This document shows, piece after piece, positions 34,754-43,506 of a stretch of DNA of 64,000 nt (its first letter is position 1; each line of letters opens with the position of its first letter). The notes under the pieces are model-generated. The model was not told the DNA's origin and ran no database searches. It saw nothing but the letters and a program-made list of their open reading frames with translations. This DNA comes from Nitrososphaerota archaeon (GTDB taxonomy: Archaea; Thermoproteota; Nitrososphaeria; Nitrososphaerales; UBA183): assembly GCA_027386095.1 (NCBI GenBank), contig DAHXUN010000010.1:1-64000 (forward strand). The letters are read 5' to 3'. The position numbers were made by a program, and so were the translations under genes.

Positions 34754-35947
34754 TTGACCACAGAAACACTGAACACCTACTCGACGAAGTCGCGGGCAAG
34801 GGTCAACGGAGACAAGAAGACTCCAGCCTCAGAATTCCAGCGCCTCCTCGTCATGGCTCGGCCTGCCCTCTCAGGGCCTGGCGTGCGCTCCCTGAAGGCG
34901 AACCTGAACGGCATCATCATCGAGCTCGAGACTAACAGTCCGCACCAAGCGGAGTTCTGGGCGAACAACTGGACTCAGGCTGACGCAGGGGCGGCCCCGA
35001 GGGCTAGGATCTATTCGGCGATTGGGGTCGAGGGACTCGAGCCCTCCGCCTACTACTGTCCTGAACTGCGTACGGCTCTGTTCGTGAACACCGAGTACTA
35101 CGGCCAGTGCAAGTCTTGGGCCCTCGGAATCGCCGCGGCCATACTCGAGCGCGAGTCAAACACGCTTTCGATCCATGGCGCAACTGCTCTCTACAGGGGC
35201 AAGGGGGTGGTCATAGTCGCACCCACCGGGACCGGGAAGACGACCCAGTCCTTCCAGATGTTCACCAGCGAGTACGGAAAGATATGCGGCGACGACTGGG
35301 CCTACGTCCGCTTCCCCAACCCCGTCCCTGACATCCCTTCAACCCCTCTGATCGCCAGGCAGCCCGAGAAGGCCCTCTACATGCGGTCCGAGTCACAGAA
35401 GGAGCAGGAGTGGCTCCGCGCCGTCTTCGACCGGTCCTTGAGCGAAAACATCACCACCAGCAAGGAGGACTGCGAGCTCACCGAAGGGGCCGCGGGGTGC
35501 TCCGTAACCCACCGGAGGTGCGTCTTCAACGACGGCAAGGGGTGGTGCTACTACGCCTTCGGCAACTCTAGGGTTCTGGTCAGGAGGGAGGGCATCCTCG
35601 GACCGGACAAGGTCGTCGATGAGGTCCCAATCAACCTCGTCGTCCTCCTGCGCAGGGACGACCACAGCCCCGCAGAGGTCAGACTGACGCCTGACGATGC
35701 CATCAGCATACTCCAGAGGGGGGAGTACATGGTACTCCCGGGGGCAGGACCCAAGGAGAAGTGGGGATCGACGTCCTACGAACCATGGTACAACCCATAC
35801 CTGCTCGAGCCAGACAGCGAACGGCAGGCCCATTACTTCAGACTCATGTTCGAGAAGTGGAAGATCCCATGCATAATACTGAACACAGGGGTTGAAGGGA
35901 TAGATGCGAGCCACGAGAGGATTGTAGCCGCCCTTGAGGGCCGGTAG
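34754..35947 (+). CDS. HPr kinase/PEP carboxykinase-like P-loop protein
   Basis: This 397-residue protein has a P-loop APTGTGKTTQ (around residue 155) inside the order seen in HprK and PEP carboxykinases: SIHGATALYRGKGVVIVAP, the P-loop, then GKICGDDWAYVRF with acidic residues. Archaea lack the HPr phosphotransfer partner, so the substrate is unknown. The N-terminal 130 residues and the tail (WYNPYLLEPDSERQ) have no family I can name. TTG 34754 lies 25 nt after the TATA box ttttaagc (34722-34729). It is monocistronic. Confidence 0.75.
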   Translation: MTTETLNTYSTKSRARVNGDKKTPASEFQRLLVMARPALSGPGVRSLKANLNGIIIELETNSPHQAEFWANNWTQADAGAAPRARIYSAIGVEGLEPSAYYCPELRTALFVNTEYYGQCKSWALGIAAAILERESNTLSIHGATALYRGKGVVIVAPTGTGKTTQSFQMFTSEYGKICGDDWAYVRFPNPVPDIPSTPLIARQPEKALYMRSESQKEQEWLRAVFDRSLSENITTSKEDCELTEGAAGCSVTHRRCVFNDGKGWCYYAFGNSRVLVRREGILGPDKVVDEVPINLVVLLRRDDHSPAEVRLTPDDAISILQRGEYMVLPGAGPKEKWGSTSYEPWYNPYLLEPDSERQAHYFRLMFEKWKIPCIILNTGVEGIDASHERIVAALEGR

Positions 35948-36017
35948 CCTGCCCTCATGTCACCTTTTGTGACCGAGAAAAACGCGTAACTACCTTCGCA
36001 AAAGGGGAGGAGCAAGC

Positions 36018-36854
36018 TTGCTTGTCCTAGAACTCATGGTCATATTATTCCTGGCTTCTATCGTCGCCGGGGTCATCGGCTCCCTCGTGGGGCTCGGAGG
36101 GGGCGTCGTCGTCATCCCAATGCTGACCATCGGGCTGGGAGTGAACATCCACTACGCGATAGGCGCGAGCATCGTGTCTGTGATAGCGACCTCCAGCGGC
36201 GCCGCGGCTACCTACGTCAAGGACAAAATGACCAACCTGAGGGTCGGGATGTTCCTCGAGCTGGGGACGACGGCGGGGGCCATCACAGGCGCGCTGATCG
36301 CCACCTACGTAAACTCCGTCGCCCTTGAGCTCATTTTCGGCGTCATCCTCCTCGTCTCCCTCCTCCCGCTGGTCCGCAAGATTGGCGAGGACATCCCCGT
36401 CCCCCCCGAGCTGACGGGGCTCTCGAAGAAGCTCAAGCTCACAGGCTCATACGTGGAGACGGACGGCTCGACGGTGAACTACAACGCCACCCGCCCAGCC
36501 GAGGGGCTCGCCGGCATGGTGGTGGCCGGGCTGATTTCTGGGCTCCTGGGCATAGGGAGTGGGACATTCAAGGTCCTCTCCATGGATCTGGCGATGAAGC
36601 TCCCCATGAAGGTGTCGACCACGACCTCTAACTTCATGATCGGAGTCACCGCTGCCGCCAGCGCCGGGATTTACTTCGTCAGGGGAGACGTCAACCCGAT
36701 CATAGTGGCGCCCGTCGCCATTGGGATACTCATCGGCGCCTCCATGGGGGCCCGGGTGCTCACCAGGGCAAGGAACCCGACCGTCAGGAAGATATTCGCC
36801 CTAGTCCTCGCCATAGCGGGGCTGGAGATGGTGTTGAGGGCCCTTGGCATCTGA
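36018..36854 (+). CDS. TauE/SafE (TSUP) family sulfite/organic anion transporter
   Basis: This 278-residue protein has about eight membrane helices in two repeats. Each repeat has the glycine-rich signature: GLGGGVVVIPMLTIGLG (around 25) and GLLGIGSGTFKVLSMDLAM (around 175). Members export sulfite, sulfonates or related anions. TTG 36018 follows a Shine-Dalgarno ggggagg (36004-36010), unlike many leaderless genes here. It is followed by a DUF1634 gene, a frequent partner. Confidence 0.88.
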   Translation: MLVLELMVILFLASIVAGVIGSLVGLGGGVVVIPMLTIGLGVNIHYAIGASIVSVIATSSGAAATYVKDKMTNLRVGMFLELGTTAGAITGALIATYVNSVALELIFGVILLVSLLPLVRKIGEDIPVPPELTGLSKKLKLTGSYVETDGSTVNYNATRPAEGLAGMVVAGLISGLLGIGSGTFKVLSMDLAMKLPMKVSTTTSNFMIGVTAAASAGIYFVRGDVNPIIVAPVAIGILIGASMGARVLTRARNPTVRKIFALVLAIAGLEMVLRALGI

Positions 36855-36884
36855 GCTGCTCGGTGCCCCGCGGAGGGTGCGGCC

Positions 36885-37295
36885 ATGAACCTGAGCGACC
36901 CTGACTCGATGAACACCGTCATCAGCAAGGTGCTAAGGTATGGCGTGTTGCTCTCTGGCGCAGTCATCGTGGTCGGAACAGCCCTTCTCGCAGCCCACGC
37001 GGCCTTCTCACAGTCTGGCTCTTTCCTCACTTACAACCCCAATCAGGTGCCCCACGGCTCCTTCCCGGTCACCTTCAACAGCCTCACTGCCGGCCTCGCC
37101 TCGGGTGCGCCGATGGCGATAATAGAGCTGGGAGTGCTGCTCCTTCTTGCGACTCCCGTCTCGAGGGTGCTCTTCTCCATCTTCCTCTTCGCGGCCGAGC
37201 ACAACAGGACCTACGTCTACATCACGCTGACCGTCCTCGCGCTCCTCCTGTTCAGCATGCTTGTGACCCCCTACATCCCCATCTTCGGGGGGTAG
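36885..37295 (+). CDS. DUF1634 membrane protein
   Basis: This 136-residue protein has three membrane helices (ISKVLRYGVLLSGAVIVVGTALLAAHAA region, IELGVLLLLATPVSRVLFSI and VYITLTVLALLLFSML). The arrangement SKVLRYGVLLSG at the start and ATPVSRVLFSIFLF in the middle is the DUF1634 pattern. The ATG has an ggagg Shine-Dalgarno just upstream. DUF1634 genes commonly follow TauE/SafE genes, so it probably serves the same transport system, with function unproven. Confidence 0.85.
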   Translation: MNLSDPDSMNTVISKVLRYGVLLSGAVIVVGTALLAAHAAFSQSGSFLTYNPNQVPHGSFPVTFNSLTAGLASGAPMAIIELGVLLLLATPVSRVLFSIFLFAAEHNRTYVYITLTVLALLLFSMLVTPYIPIFGG

Positions 37296-37350
37296 CACGG
37301 CGCTGGTTCCCGCCGAAAGTATTTAGCCGCCTGGCGCATCAAGCTTCAGA

Positions 37351-38052
37351 TTGAAGAAAAGGGCCGTCTTCTTCGACCTAGGAGGGACGCTCCTTGTAAT
37401 GAGGAGAGACCGGATCATAAGCAGGATACTTACAGGCAGCGGCTACTCTGCCACCGCCGACGAGGTGCGCTCAGCCTACTTCGCCGTCGAGCCAGGCTGG
37501 CTCCTCGCCTACGGGCACAGGAGGTTCACCCCAGAGGAGTCGGAGGAGTCCTACCGCCAGCTCGACGCCTTGGTCTTCAGGCACCTCTTCCCCGGGTCGT
37601 CCGACGCCGAGGCTGAACGGCTCTCCCATCTGATGCGTAAGATGTGGCCCGAAGTCCAGGAGTCAATACCGCTGGAGCTCTACCCCGACGCCGAGCCGAC
37701 CCTCCGCCGACTTAGCGACGCCGGCTTCAAGCTGGCCCTCGTCTCGAACGCGCCCCCTGACGTGGCTGGCACGGTGTCCGACCTGGGCCTCGAGAAGTAC
37801 TTCCCAGTGGTAGTTGTCTCAGGGGTGGTCGGCGTCTCGAAGCCCAACCCTGACATATTCCGGATAGCGCTCCATGGGACCGGCGCCGAACCGGGCGAAG
37901 CGGTACACATAGGGGACCTCTATGACGCCGACGTGAAGGGGGCGAGGAACGCTGGCGTGACAGGGATCCTCCTCGACAGGTACGGTAGCTACGGGGACAT
38001 GGGTTGCCCGAAGATCAGCGGCCTCGAAGGGATCTACGACTTCCTGGAGTAG
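37351..38052 (+). CDS. HAD-superfamily hydrolase
   Basis: This 233-residue protein has the HAD motifs. Motif I is FFDLGGTLLV (nucleophile Asp), motif II is LALVSNAPPDV (Ser), and motif III is the Lys in GVSKPNPDIFRIAL. Motif IV is HIGDLYDADVKGARNAG (Asp). A helical cap lies between motifs I and II, as in phosphoglycolate phosphatase-like enzymes. The substrate is unknown. TTG 37351 is about 25 nt after the TATA-like agtatttag (37318-37326). The 3' end overlaps the convergent LigB-like gene by 19 nt. Confidence 0.88.
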   Translation: MKKRAVFFDLGGTLLVMRRDRIISRILTGSGYSATADEVRSAYFAVEPGWLLAYGHRRFTPEESEESYRQLDALVFRHLFPGSSDAEAERLSHLMRKMWPEVQESIPLELYPDAEPTLRRLSDAGFKLALVSNAPPDVAGTVSDLGLEKYFPVVVVSGVVGVSKPNPDIFRIALHGTGAEPGEAVHIGDLYDADVKGARNAGVTGILLDRYGSYGDMGCPKISGLEGIYDFLE

Positions 38053-38861
38053 CTCGCACAGAGCATCCCGTAGTAGGTGGGTGCCTGGTATGAGATCACC
38101 TCCCCTTTCATCGGGACCTCTGAAAGGGCTCCGGCGAGCATGGACATCTGCCAGGGGCTGTCGGGCTTCGCCTCGTCTATGAAGCCGGGCTCCAGGTCGA
38201 GAATCGAGCTGAGCCTTCCCCCATTGACCGCAGCGACCACGAATTCGTCATACCGCGCCGCGCTGGGGCTGTAGCCGTAGGGTCCGCTCCTCCTGTGGGC
38301 GTGAGCTTGGTCCGCGCTGGCGACGAAGGCTACGCGCTTGCTCCCGGCCTCTGCTGCGCGCGCCATCACCCTGCCGAACTCGAAATTCAGGCGGAGGGGC
38401 AGTCCCCTCGATGGAGCGACTATCACGATCTTGCTCTTCAGCCCTGTCCCTCTGAGGAAGAACCAGAGGGGGATGAGCGTCCCCCAGTCCATCGCCAGGT
38501 CAGAGAGGGGACCTTCGCTTACCCCATAGGTGGCTCCGGCGACAGGGAGCCCTGCCCTCTCGGCCTCCTCGACCAGCGTCCGAGCGAACGCTACATCGCA
38601 CTTGGCCCTGAGCCTGATGGTCTTCCTCCCTTCCGTAACGGACCCGGAGGAATTCTCTGCCGTCACCACCCCGACATGCCTGTGGAGCCTGAGGTTGTGG
38701 GGGCTGGCAATCACTATGGTGTCGGGCTTTGACCGCTCCATCCTCGATGCAAGCGACTTCATGCCGTCCCTGGTCGGTCGGAACAACCGGAGCTTCCTGC
38801 CCGCGAGGGCAGGGACCGTCTCTCCTCCGTGGGGTGCTATGCACGCGTAGACCAGAGGCAC
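38034..38861 (-). CDS. class III extradiol dioxygenase-like (LigB superfamily) protein
   Basis: This 275-residue protein resembles the LigB/class III extradiol dioxygenases. It has CIAPHGGETVPAL (His, around residue 9), TIVIASPHNLRLHRHVGVV (split: TIVIASPHNL, RLHRHVGVV; His around 55) and AFVASADQAHAHRRSGPYG (His/Asp near 195). Archaeal members, near MEMO/AMMECR1-linked proteins, are mostly uncharacterised. It is convergent with the HAD gene (19-nt overlap). Confidence 0.75.
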   Translation of the reverse strand: MPLVYACIAPHGGETVPALAGRKLRLFRPTRDGMKSLASRMERSKPDTIVIASPHNLRLHRHVGVVTAENSSGSVTEGRKTIRLRAKCDVAFARTLVEEAERAGLPVAGATYGVSEGPLSDLAMDWGTLIPLWFFLRGTGLKSKIVIVAPSRGLPLRLNFEFGRVMARAAEAGSKRVAFVASADQAHAHRRSGPYGYSPSAARYDEFVVAAVNGGRLSSILDLEPGFIDEAKPDSPWQMSMLAGALSEVPMKGEVISYQAPTYYGMLCASYSRKS

Positions 38862-38886
38862 AACGCGCGGCGGCCGCCCACGTTAT

Positions 38887-39795
38887 TCAAGGGTTCTTGT
38901 CGAGATAATGCATGATCCCCATCACTGAGGTCCTCACCGACACCTTCGCATAGATGGGGAGATCTCCTACCCCCGCGTCACTGGCCACCGCCTTCTCCAT
39001 GGACTCGGCTGCCTGGTCGAGGCCCATCTTCAGCTTCCGCATGCGGCTCACCTGGTCCACCCAGGACTCCACCAGCTCCGCCGTCCGGTCGAACACCCAG
39101 TCGACATCGCTCCTGGCGCCGAAGTGCGGGACGAGCAGCTCCCCGGGGGACATCTGCCTCAGCGCGCCTATGGTGGCCACCAGCTGCGACGGGTTGAAGC
39201 TGGGAGGGGGCGTGGTTGGTATCAGCGCGCTGAGCCCCGGGTACACGATCCCGACCGCGTCAGCAGTCAGAAGGGAGCGGCTGCCGTCCACGAGGACGGA
39301 CACCTGGTGGGGCGCGTGTCCGGGGGCGTGTATTATGGTGACGCTGAGGCCGGCCCCGAGGTCGAGGTGCTCCTCCTCCCCGACCCCCCTCACCCTTTCT
39401 GCGGGGACCGGGTCAGGGCGGCCGTATAGGGCCATGATGGACTCACCGAAGACCCTGGTGGAGCTCTCGATGAGCTTCGCGGGGTCGACCAGGTGGGGGA
39501 CCCCCCTCTCATGGGCTATCACCTCTGCGTTGGGCATCTCCCTCAGGAGCCTCCCCGCGGCACCCGCGTGGTCCAGGTGTACATGGGTCGGGATGACATA
39601 CCTCACGTCCGAGGGCATGACCCCGACCTCGGCCAACCCCTTCAGGACGCTCTCGTGGGAGGTAGCGTAGCCACAGTCGATGAGCGCAGGCTTCTGACCC
39701 TTCAGCAGGTAAGCTCCTACCGTCCCTGGTATCCCAAGCGCGTAGGTGTCAAGCAGGTAGACTCGTTCGGAGACCTTCTTTGCGTACGCGCCAAT
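38887..39795 (-). CDS. MBL-fold metallo-hydrolase, non-standard start
   Basis: This metallo-beta-lactamase-fold hydrolase has the metal motif THVHLDHAGAAG, downstream His in HAPGHAPHQVSV (around residue 170) and VPHFGARSDVDW (around 245). The family's N-terminal strand (VYLLDTYALGIPGTVGAYLL and KGQKPALIDCGYATSHESV) is encoded upstream of the first TTG at 39636. Between that and the in-frame TGA of the M20 gene (39796-39798) there is no ATG, GTG or TTG. The codon right after the stop is ATT (39793-39795). It therefore starts at ATT, or at CTG 14 codons in, or depends on readthrough. Confidence 0.85.
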   Translation of the reverse strand: MGAYAKKVSERVYLLDTYALGIPGTVGAYLLKGQKPALIDCGYATSHESVLKGLAEVGVMPSDVRYVIPTHVHLDHAGAAGRLLREMPNAEVIAHERGVPHLVDPAKLIESSTRVFGESIMALYGRPDPVPAERVRGVGEEEHLDLGAGLSVTIIHAPGHAPHQVSVLVDGSRSLLTADAVGIVYPGLSALIPTTPPPSFNPSQLVATIGALRQMSPGELLVPHFGARSDVDWVFDRTAELVESWVDQVSRMRKLKMGLDQAAESMEKAVASDAGVGDLPIYAKVSVRTSVMGIMHYLDKNP

Positions 39796-40986
39796 TCACC
39801 TGGGCGTGCCTTGGCTGCCGAACTCGAAGGCGAGCATCGCGAGGGACGCGGCGCCATACTTCAGCACGTCCTCGTCGGCCTTGAACTTCGAGCTGTGGTT
39901 CGGATAGACGCATCCCTTCGCCGGGTTCGCCGCCCCCAGGAAGTAGAACGTCCCGGGCGACTTCTGCAGGAACCTGGAGAAGTCTTCCCCCCCGAGGATG
40001 GGCTCCATCCTCTTCACCCTTGTCCCGCGTATCCTCTGAAGGACCTTGACGGCCCGTTCCGTTGTCTTGGGGTCGTTCACTGTCACAGGATAGGCGTCGG
40101 CCTCGAACTCGACGTGGGCCGAACCTCCGAATGACCTGCAGAGCCCGCCGACGACCCCGGCCACTTTCCTCTTGGCCGACTTCCTGGTCGCCTCATCTAG
40201 GGTCCTGATGGTACCCTCGAGCTCAGCGTAGTCGGGGATGATGTTCTCCTTCGTCCCTGCGTGGACTGATCCGACTGTGATGACAAAGGGGCGGACCGGG
40301 TCCATCATCCTTGAAGATATACCCTGCAAGCCGAGGATGACGTTGGCCGCGATGTAGACGGGGTCTATGGTCTTGTGGGGGGCAGACCCGTGGCCTCCCC
40401 TGCCCTCGATCCTGATCTTGAAGGTGTCCGGGGCAGCCATCACCGGTCCCCCTCTTACCCCAAACTCTCCCGCCTTCCTGTCTCCATCGATGTGCAGCCC
40501 GAAGACGTAGTCTACCTTCGGGTCGAGCATGGCCCCGTCCTCTATCATGGGGAGCGCGCCGCCCCTCCCTCCGTGCTCCTCGGCAGGTTGGAAAAGGAAC
40601 TTCACGGTTCCGTGCAGCTCCGCCTGGGCCCGGGCCAAGATCTCTGCGGCCCCAAGCAGCATCGCCATGTGCGTGTCGTGGCCGCAGGCGTGCATCACCC
40701 CGTCGATCTTCGACCTGAAGCCCACGTCGGCAGCCTCGGTGATGGGGAGAGCGTCCATGTCGGCCCTTAGGGCGACAACCTTCCCGTCAACGCCCCCCTT
40801 CAGGGTGCCTACCACTCCGTTGCCTCCTACCCCTCTCCGCACATGGATGCCCAGCGCCTCCAACCTGTCGGAGACGAACTTCGATGTCCAGACCTCGTGG
40901 TACGACAGCTCCGGGTGCTGGTGAAGCGCCCTCCTGGTCCTGATAATCTCGGGCTCGATCTTCTTAGCTTCGGCTAGGAAGTCCAT
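39796..40986 (-). CDS. M20-family amidohydrolase/peptidase
   Basis: This enzyme belongs to the M20 (IAA-amino acid hydrolase/hippurate hydrolase-like) family, which deacylates N-acyl amino acids. Motifs: RRALHQHPELSYHEVWTSKF (start), ALRADMDALPI (around 79), and HACGHDTHMAMLLGAA with His and Asp metal ligands (around 105). Further motifs are FQPAEEHGGRGGALPMIEDG (Glu-Glu, around 135) and EPILGGEDFSRFLQ with the last ligand. ATG 40986 sits about 27 nt after the TATA-like cttttatcc (41010-41018, minus strand). The MBL gene follows in the same frame with no spacer. Confidence 0.92.
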   Translation of the reverse strand: MDFLAEAKKIEPEIIRTRRALHQHPELSYHEVWTSKFVSDRLEALGIHVRRGVGGNGVVGTLKGGVDGKVVALRADMDALPITEAADVGFRSKIDGVMHACGHDTHMAMLLGAAEILARAQAELHGTVKFLFQPAEEHGGRGGALPMIEDGAMLDPKVDYVFGLHIDGDRKAGEFGVRGGPVMAAPDTFKIRIEGRGGHGSAPHKTIDPVYIAANVILGLQGISSRMMDPVRPFVITVGSVHAGTKENIIPDYAELEGTIRTLDEATRKSAKRKVAGVVGGLCRSFGGSAHVEFEADAYPVTVNDPKTTERAVKVLQRIRGTRVKRMEPILGGEDFSRFLQKSPGTFYFLGAANPAKGCVYPNHSSKFKADEDVLKYGAASLAMLAFEFGSQGTPR

Positions 40987-41196
40987 GGGGAGCACGCCGA
41001 GGGGGATGGATAAAAGGAATCGACGTCCGTGATTTCTGCATCTCGCTTCGGTCTTCCCGAGGGGCCGCTGCCATGACTCTCTACCTCATTGTCTCTCGTC
41101 CCCCCGGGCTCGGCCCTTGCAGACGGGACGCGGGAGGGCGGTCGTCCTGCCTTCACTCGGATGCCGTGCATATCCTCAGCCCAGCTCCCCCTGGGT

Positions 41197-43227
41197 CTAG
41201 GCTGACTGCACCTGCTTCCTGATGGCATCGACGACGTCCGGGTTCGCCAGGGTGGTGATGTCCCCGTAGTCCTTCCGGTCCGAGATAGCGACCAGGACGC
41301 GCCTCATGATCTTTCCCGACCTCGTCTTCGGGAGGTCGGGGACGATGTAGACGAACCTCGGCCTCGCGATGGGCCCCAGCTGCTTCACCACGTTCTCTTT
41401 GACGAGATCCTCAATTCCCTTGGCGGGGGAGCTCCCTGGCTTCAGCGCAACGTAGACTACCGGGACGTGGCCGCGGAGCTCATCGGACATAGCTATGGCC
41501 GCGGCTTCGGCCACGTCCGGGGTGGTCAGGACCGCGTTCTCCAGCTCCTTCGTCCCGAGCCTGTGGCCTGCGACCTTGATCACATCGTCCACCCTGCCGA
41601 GTATGCGGAGGTACCCGTCAGAAGCAAGCACCGCTCCGTCACCAGCGAAGTAAGGCCAGTCCCGCCAGTCCTTGCTCTCCTTGTCCCTGTTGTACTTCGA
41701 GTAGTACGTCCTGACGAACCTGTCTGGGTCTCCCCAGACGGTCTGCATTATGCCAGGCCAGGGGTTGCGGATGCAGAGGTTCCCGGCCCTGTTCTCGCCT
41801 GCAGGGATTGCGGCGCCGTCCTCATCGAGAATCACCGGGTAGATGCCCGGCATCCCTGGCCCGGCGCTCCCGGGCTTCATGGGGCTGACCGCCGGGAGGG
41901 TCGAGCAGAGGAACCCCCCGGTCTCCGTCTGCCACCAGGTGTCGGTGATCACCGCCTCCCTCTTCCCGACCACTTCGTGGAACCACCTCCAGGTCTCCGG
42001 CTCTATGGGTTCGCCCACCGTCGTCATCGCCTTGAAGTGATAGTCGTACTTCTCGGGCTCACCAGGCCCGGACTTCCTGAGCATCCTGATGGTGGTAGGC
42101 GCCGTGTGGAATATGTTCACCCCGAGCCTTTCCGCGATCCTCCAGGGCCTCCCGGCGTCCGGGTAGAGCGGCACCCCTTCATACATCACGGTGGTCGCCG
42201 CCAGGGCGAGGGGGCCGTATACGATGTAGGAGTGGCCCGTGATCCACCCTATGTCTGCGAAGCACCAGTAGACGTCCTCCGGGTGGATGTCCTGGACGTA
42301 CTTCGAAGTGGCGGCGACGTAAGCCAGATACCCACCGGTCCTGTGCTGGGCCCCCTTTGGCCTCCCGGTGGAGCCGCTGGTGTACATCAGGAAGAGTGGC
42401 GCCTCCGAGTCCATGGAGACGGGAGAAATCGTCTTGCCTTGGAACCGTGTCGACAGCTCGTCGACGAAGAAGTCACGGCCCTCGATCATGGGCGAATTCG
42501 AGAGATACCTCCCCGCGTGACGTCGCCAGACGAGGACCTTCTCGACCTGCGCTCCGAGCTTCGCCGCCTCTTCCACCGCGATGTCGGCCTCCTTCTTCTT
42601 GTCGATGACTCCCCCGTTCCTGTGGTAGCCGTCAATGGTCACCAGGACGGTGCTCTTCGAGTCCTCAATCCGCTCCGCGCAAGCCCTGGCGCTGAACCCT
42701 CCGAAGACCTGGTTGTGGATGACGCCGAGCCTGGCGCAGGCGAGCATGGAGACGGGGAGCTCGGGGACCATGGGGAGGTGAAAGGTGACCCTGTCGCCCG
42801 CCCGGAGTCCCAGGCCATGAAGTACGAGGGCGAACTCGTTGACCCTCCTGTATAGCTCCTGGTATGTGACAACCCGGTGCGCCTCGTCCTCGGGCTCTGG
42901 GACCCAGATTATGGCCGCCTTGTTCCCGTACTTCGGCAGGTGCCTGTCTACACAATTGTACGATGCGTTGAGCCTCCCGCCGACGAACCATTTCCAGAAT
43001 GGGGGGTCGGACGCGTCCAGTGTGGTGTGCCAGCCCTGGTCCCATGTCAGAAGGTCCGCGTACTCCCTGAAGCACTCGGGGAAGTTCCTCTCAGAGAAGC
43101 GCTCCAGGATGCTCCTGTCTCTCATGTTCGCCTGGGCGACGAAGGAAGCGGGCGGGTCCAGGAGCGGCTCTTCCTTCCAGTGTACCGCTATGTGCCCACC
43201 AGCGACGTCTGACCGCGAGTCAGTCAT
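41197..43227 (-). CDS. acs: acetyl-CoA synthetase (AMP-forming)
   Basis: Acetate activation through acetyl-AMP gives acetyl-CoA. The 676-residue length is normal. Motif A3 is FLMYTSGSTGRPKGAQHRTGG (split: FLMYTSGSTGRPKG, AQHRTGG), with ITDTWWQTETGGF, DGYLRILGRVDDVIKVAGHRL (split: DGYLRILGRV, DDVIKVAGHRL) and the acylation Lys region PKTRSGKIMRRVL. The start GTG/ATG region ends at 43227, with a TATA-like element (minus cttaaatc) about 30 nt upstream. It is monocistronic. Confidence 0.95.
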   Translation of the reverse strand: MTDSRSDVAGGHIAVHWKEEPLLDPPASFVAQANMRDRSILERFSERNFPECFREYADLLTWDQGWHTTLDASDPPFWKWFVGGRLNASYNCVDRHLPKYGNKAAIIWVPEPEDEAHRVVTYQELYRRVNEFALVLHGLGLRAGDRVTFHLPMVPELPVSMLACARLGVIHNQVFGGFSARACAERIEDSKSTVLVTIDGYHRNGGVIDKKKEADIAVEEAAKLGAQVEKVLVWRRHAGRYLSNSPMIEGRDFFVDELSTRFQGKTISPVSMDSEAPLFLMYTSGSTGRPKGAQHRTGGYLAYVAATSKYVQDIHPEDVYWCFADIGWITGHSYIVYGPLALAATTVMYEGVPLYPDAGRPWRIAERLGVNIFHTAPTTIRMLRKSGPGEPEKYDYHFKAMTTVGEPIEPETWRWFHEVVGKREAVITDTWWQTETGGFLCSTLPAVSPMKPGSAGPGMPGIYPVILDEDGAAIPAGENRAGNLCIRNPWPGIMQTVWGDPDRFVRTYYSKYNRDKESKDWRDWPYFAGDGAVLASDGYLRILGRVDDVIKVAGHRLGTKELENAVLTTPDVAEAAAIAMSDELRGHVPVVYVALKPGSSPAKGIEDLVKENVVKQLGPIARPRFVYIVPDLPKTRSGKIMRRVLVAISDRKDYGDITTLANPDVVDAIRKQVQSA

Positions 43228-43363
43228 GGCTCCTCTTGGAGCAGCATCCTCTGGCGATTTAAGATTGGTTGGGCGGTCCAGACGCTGCTCAGACCCGGCC
43301 TCGGTTCGCGCTCTTCAGGCCCCCAAACACGAAGTGCCATCACCCCTGGGCTCACGCTGTGGA

Positions 43364-43463
43364 TGCGGGGGATGGGATTCGAACCCACGAACCCCTGAGG
43401 GAGGGGATCTCCACGAAAGGTCGCTTAAGTCCCCTGCTGTTGGCCAGGCTTAGCTACCCCCGC
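43364..43463 (-). tRNA. tRNA-Leu (TAA) with canonical anticodon-loop intron
   Basis: On the minus strand, acceptor GCGGGGG/CCCCCGC, anticodon stem GGGGA/TCCCC and the long variable arm typical of tRNA-Leu are present. The loop begins CTTAAG (anticodon TAA), followed by a 15-nt intron between positions 37 and 38 and then A38. The T-loop is TTCGAAT. The D-loop is normal. CCA is not encoded. Confidence 0.95.
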
Positions 43464-43506
43464 ACGGCCCGCGCATCAGGCTTGAGTTATTAACGTTGGA
43501 ATGGAG

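Noticed and set aside
40996..41196. Small gene between the M20 and acetyl-CoA synthetase genes
   Set aside because: The minus-strand frame here has no start supported by a promoter and no protein-like composition; the stretch holds the M20 promoter.
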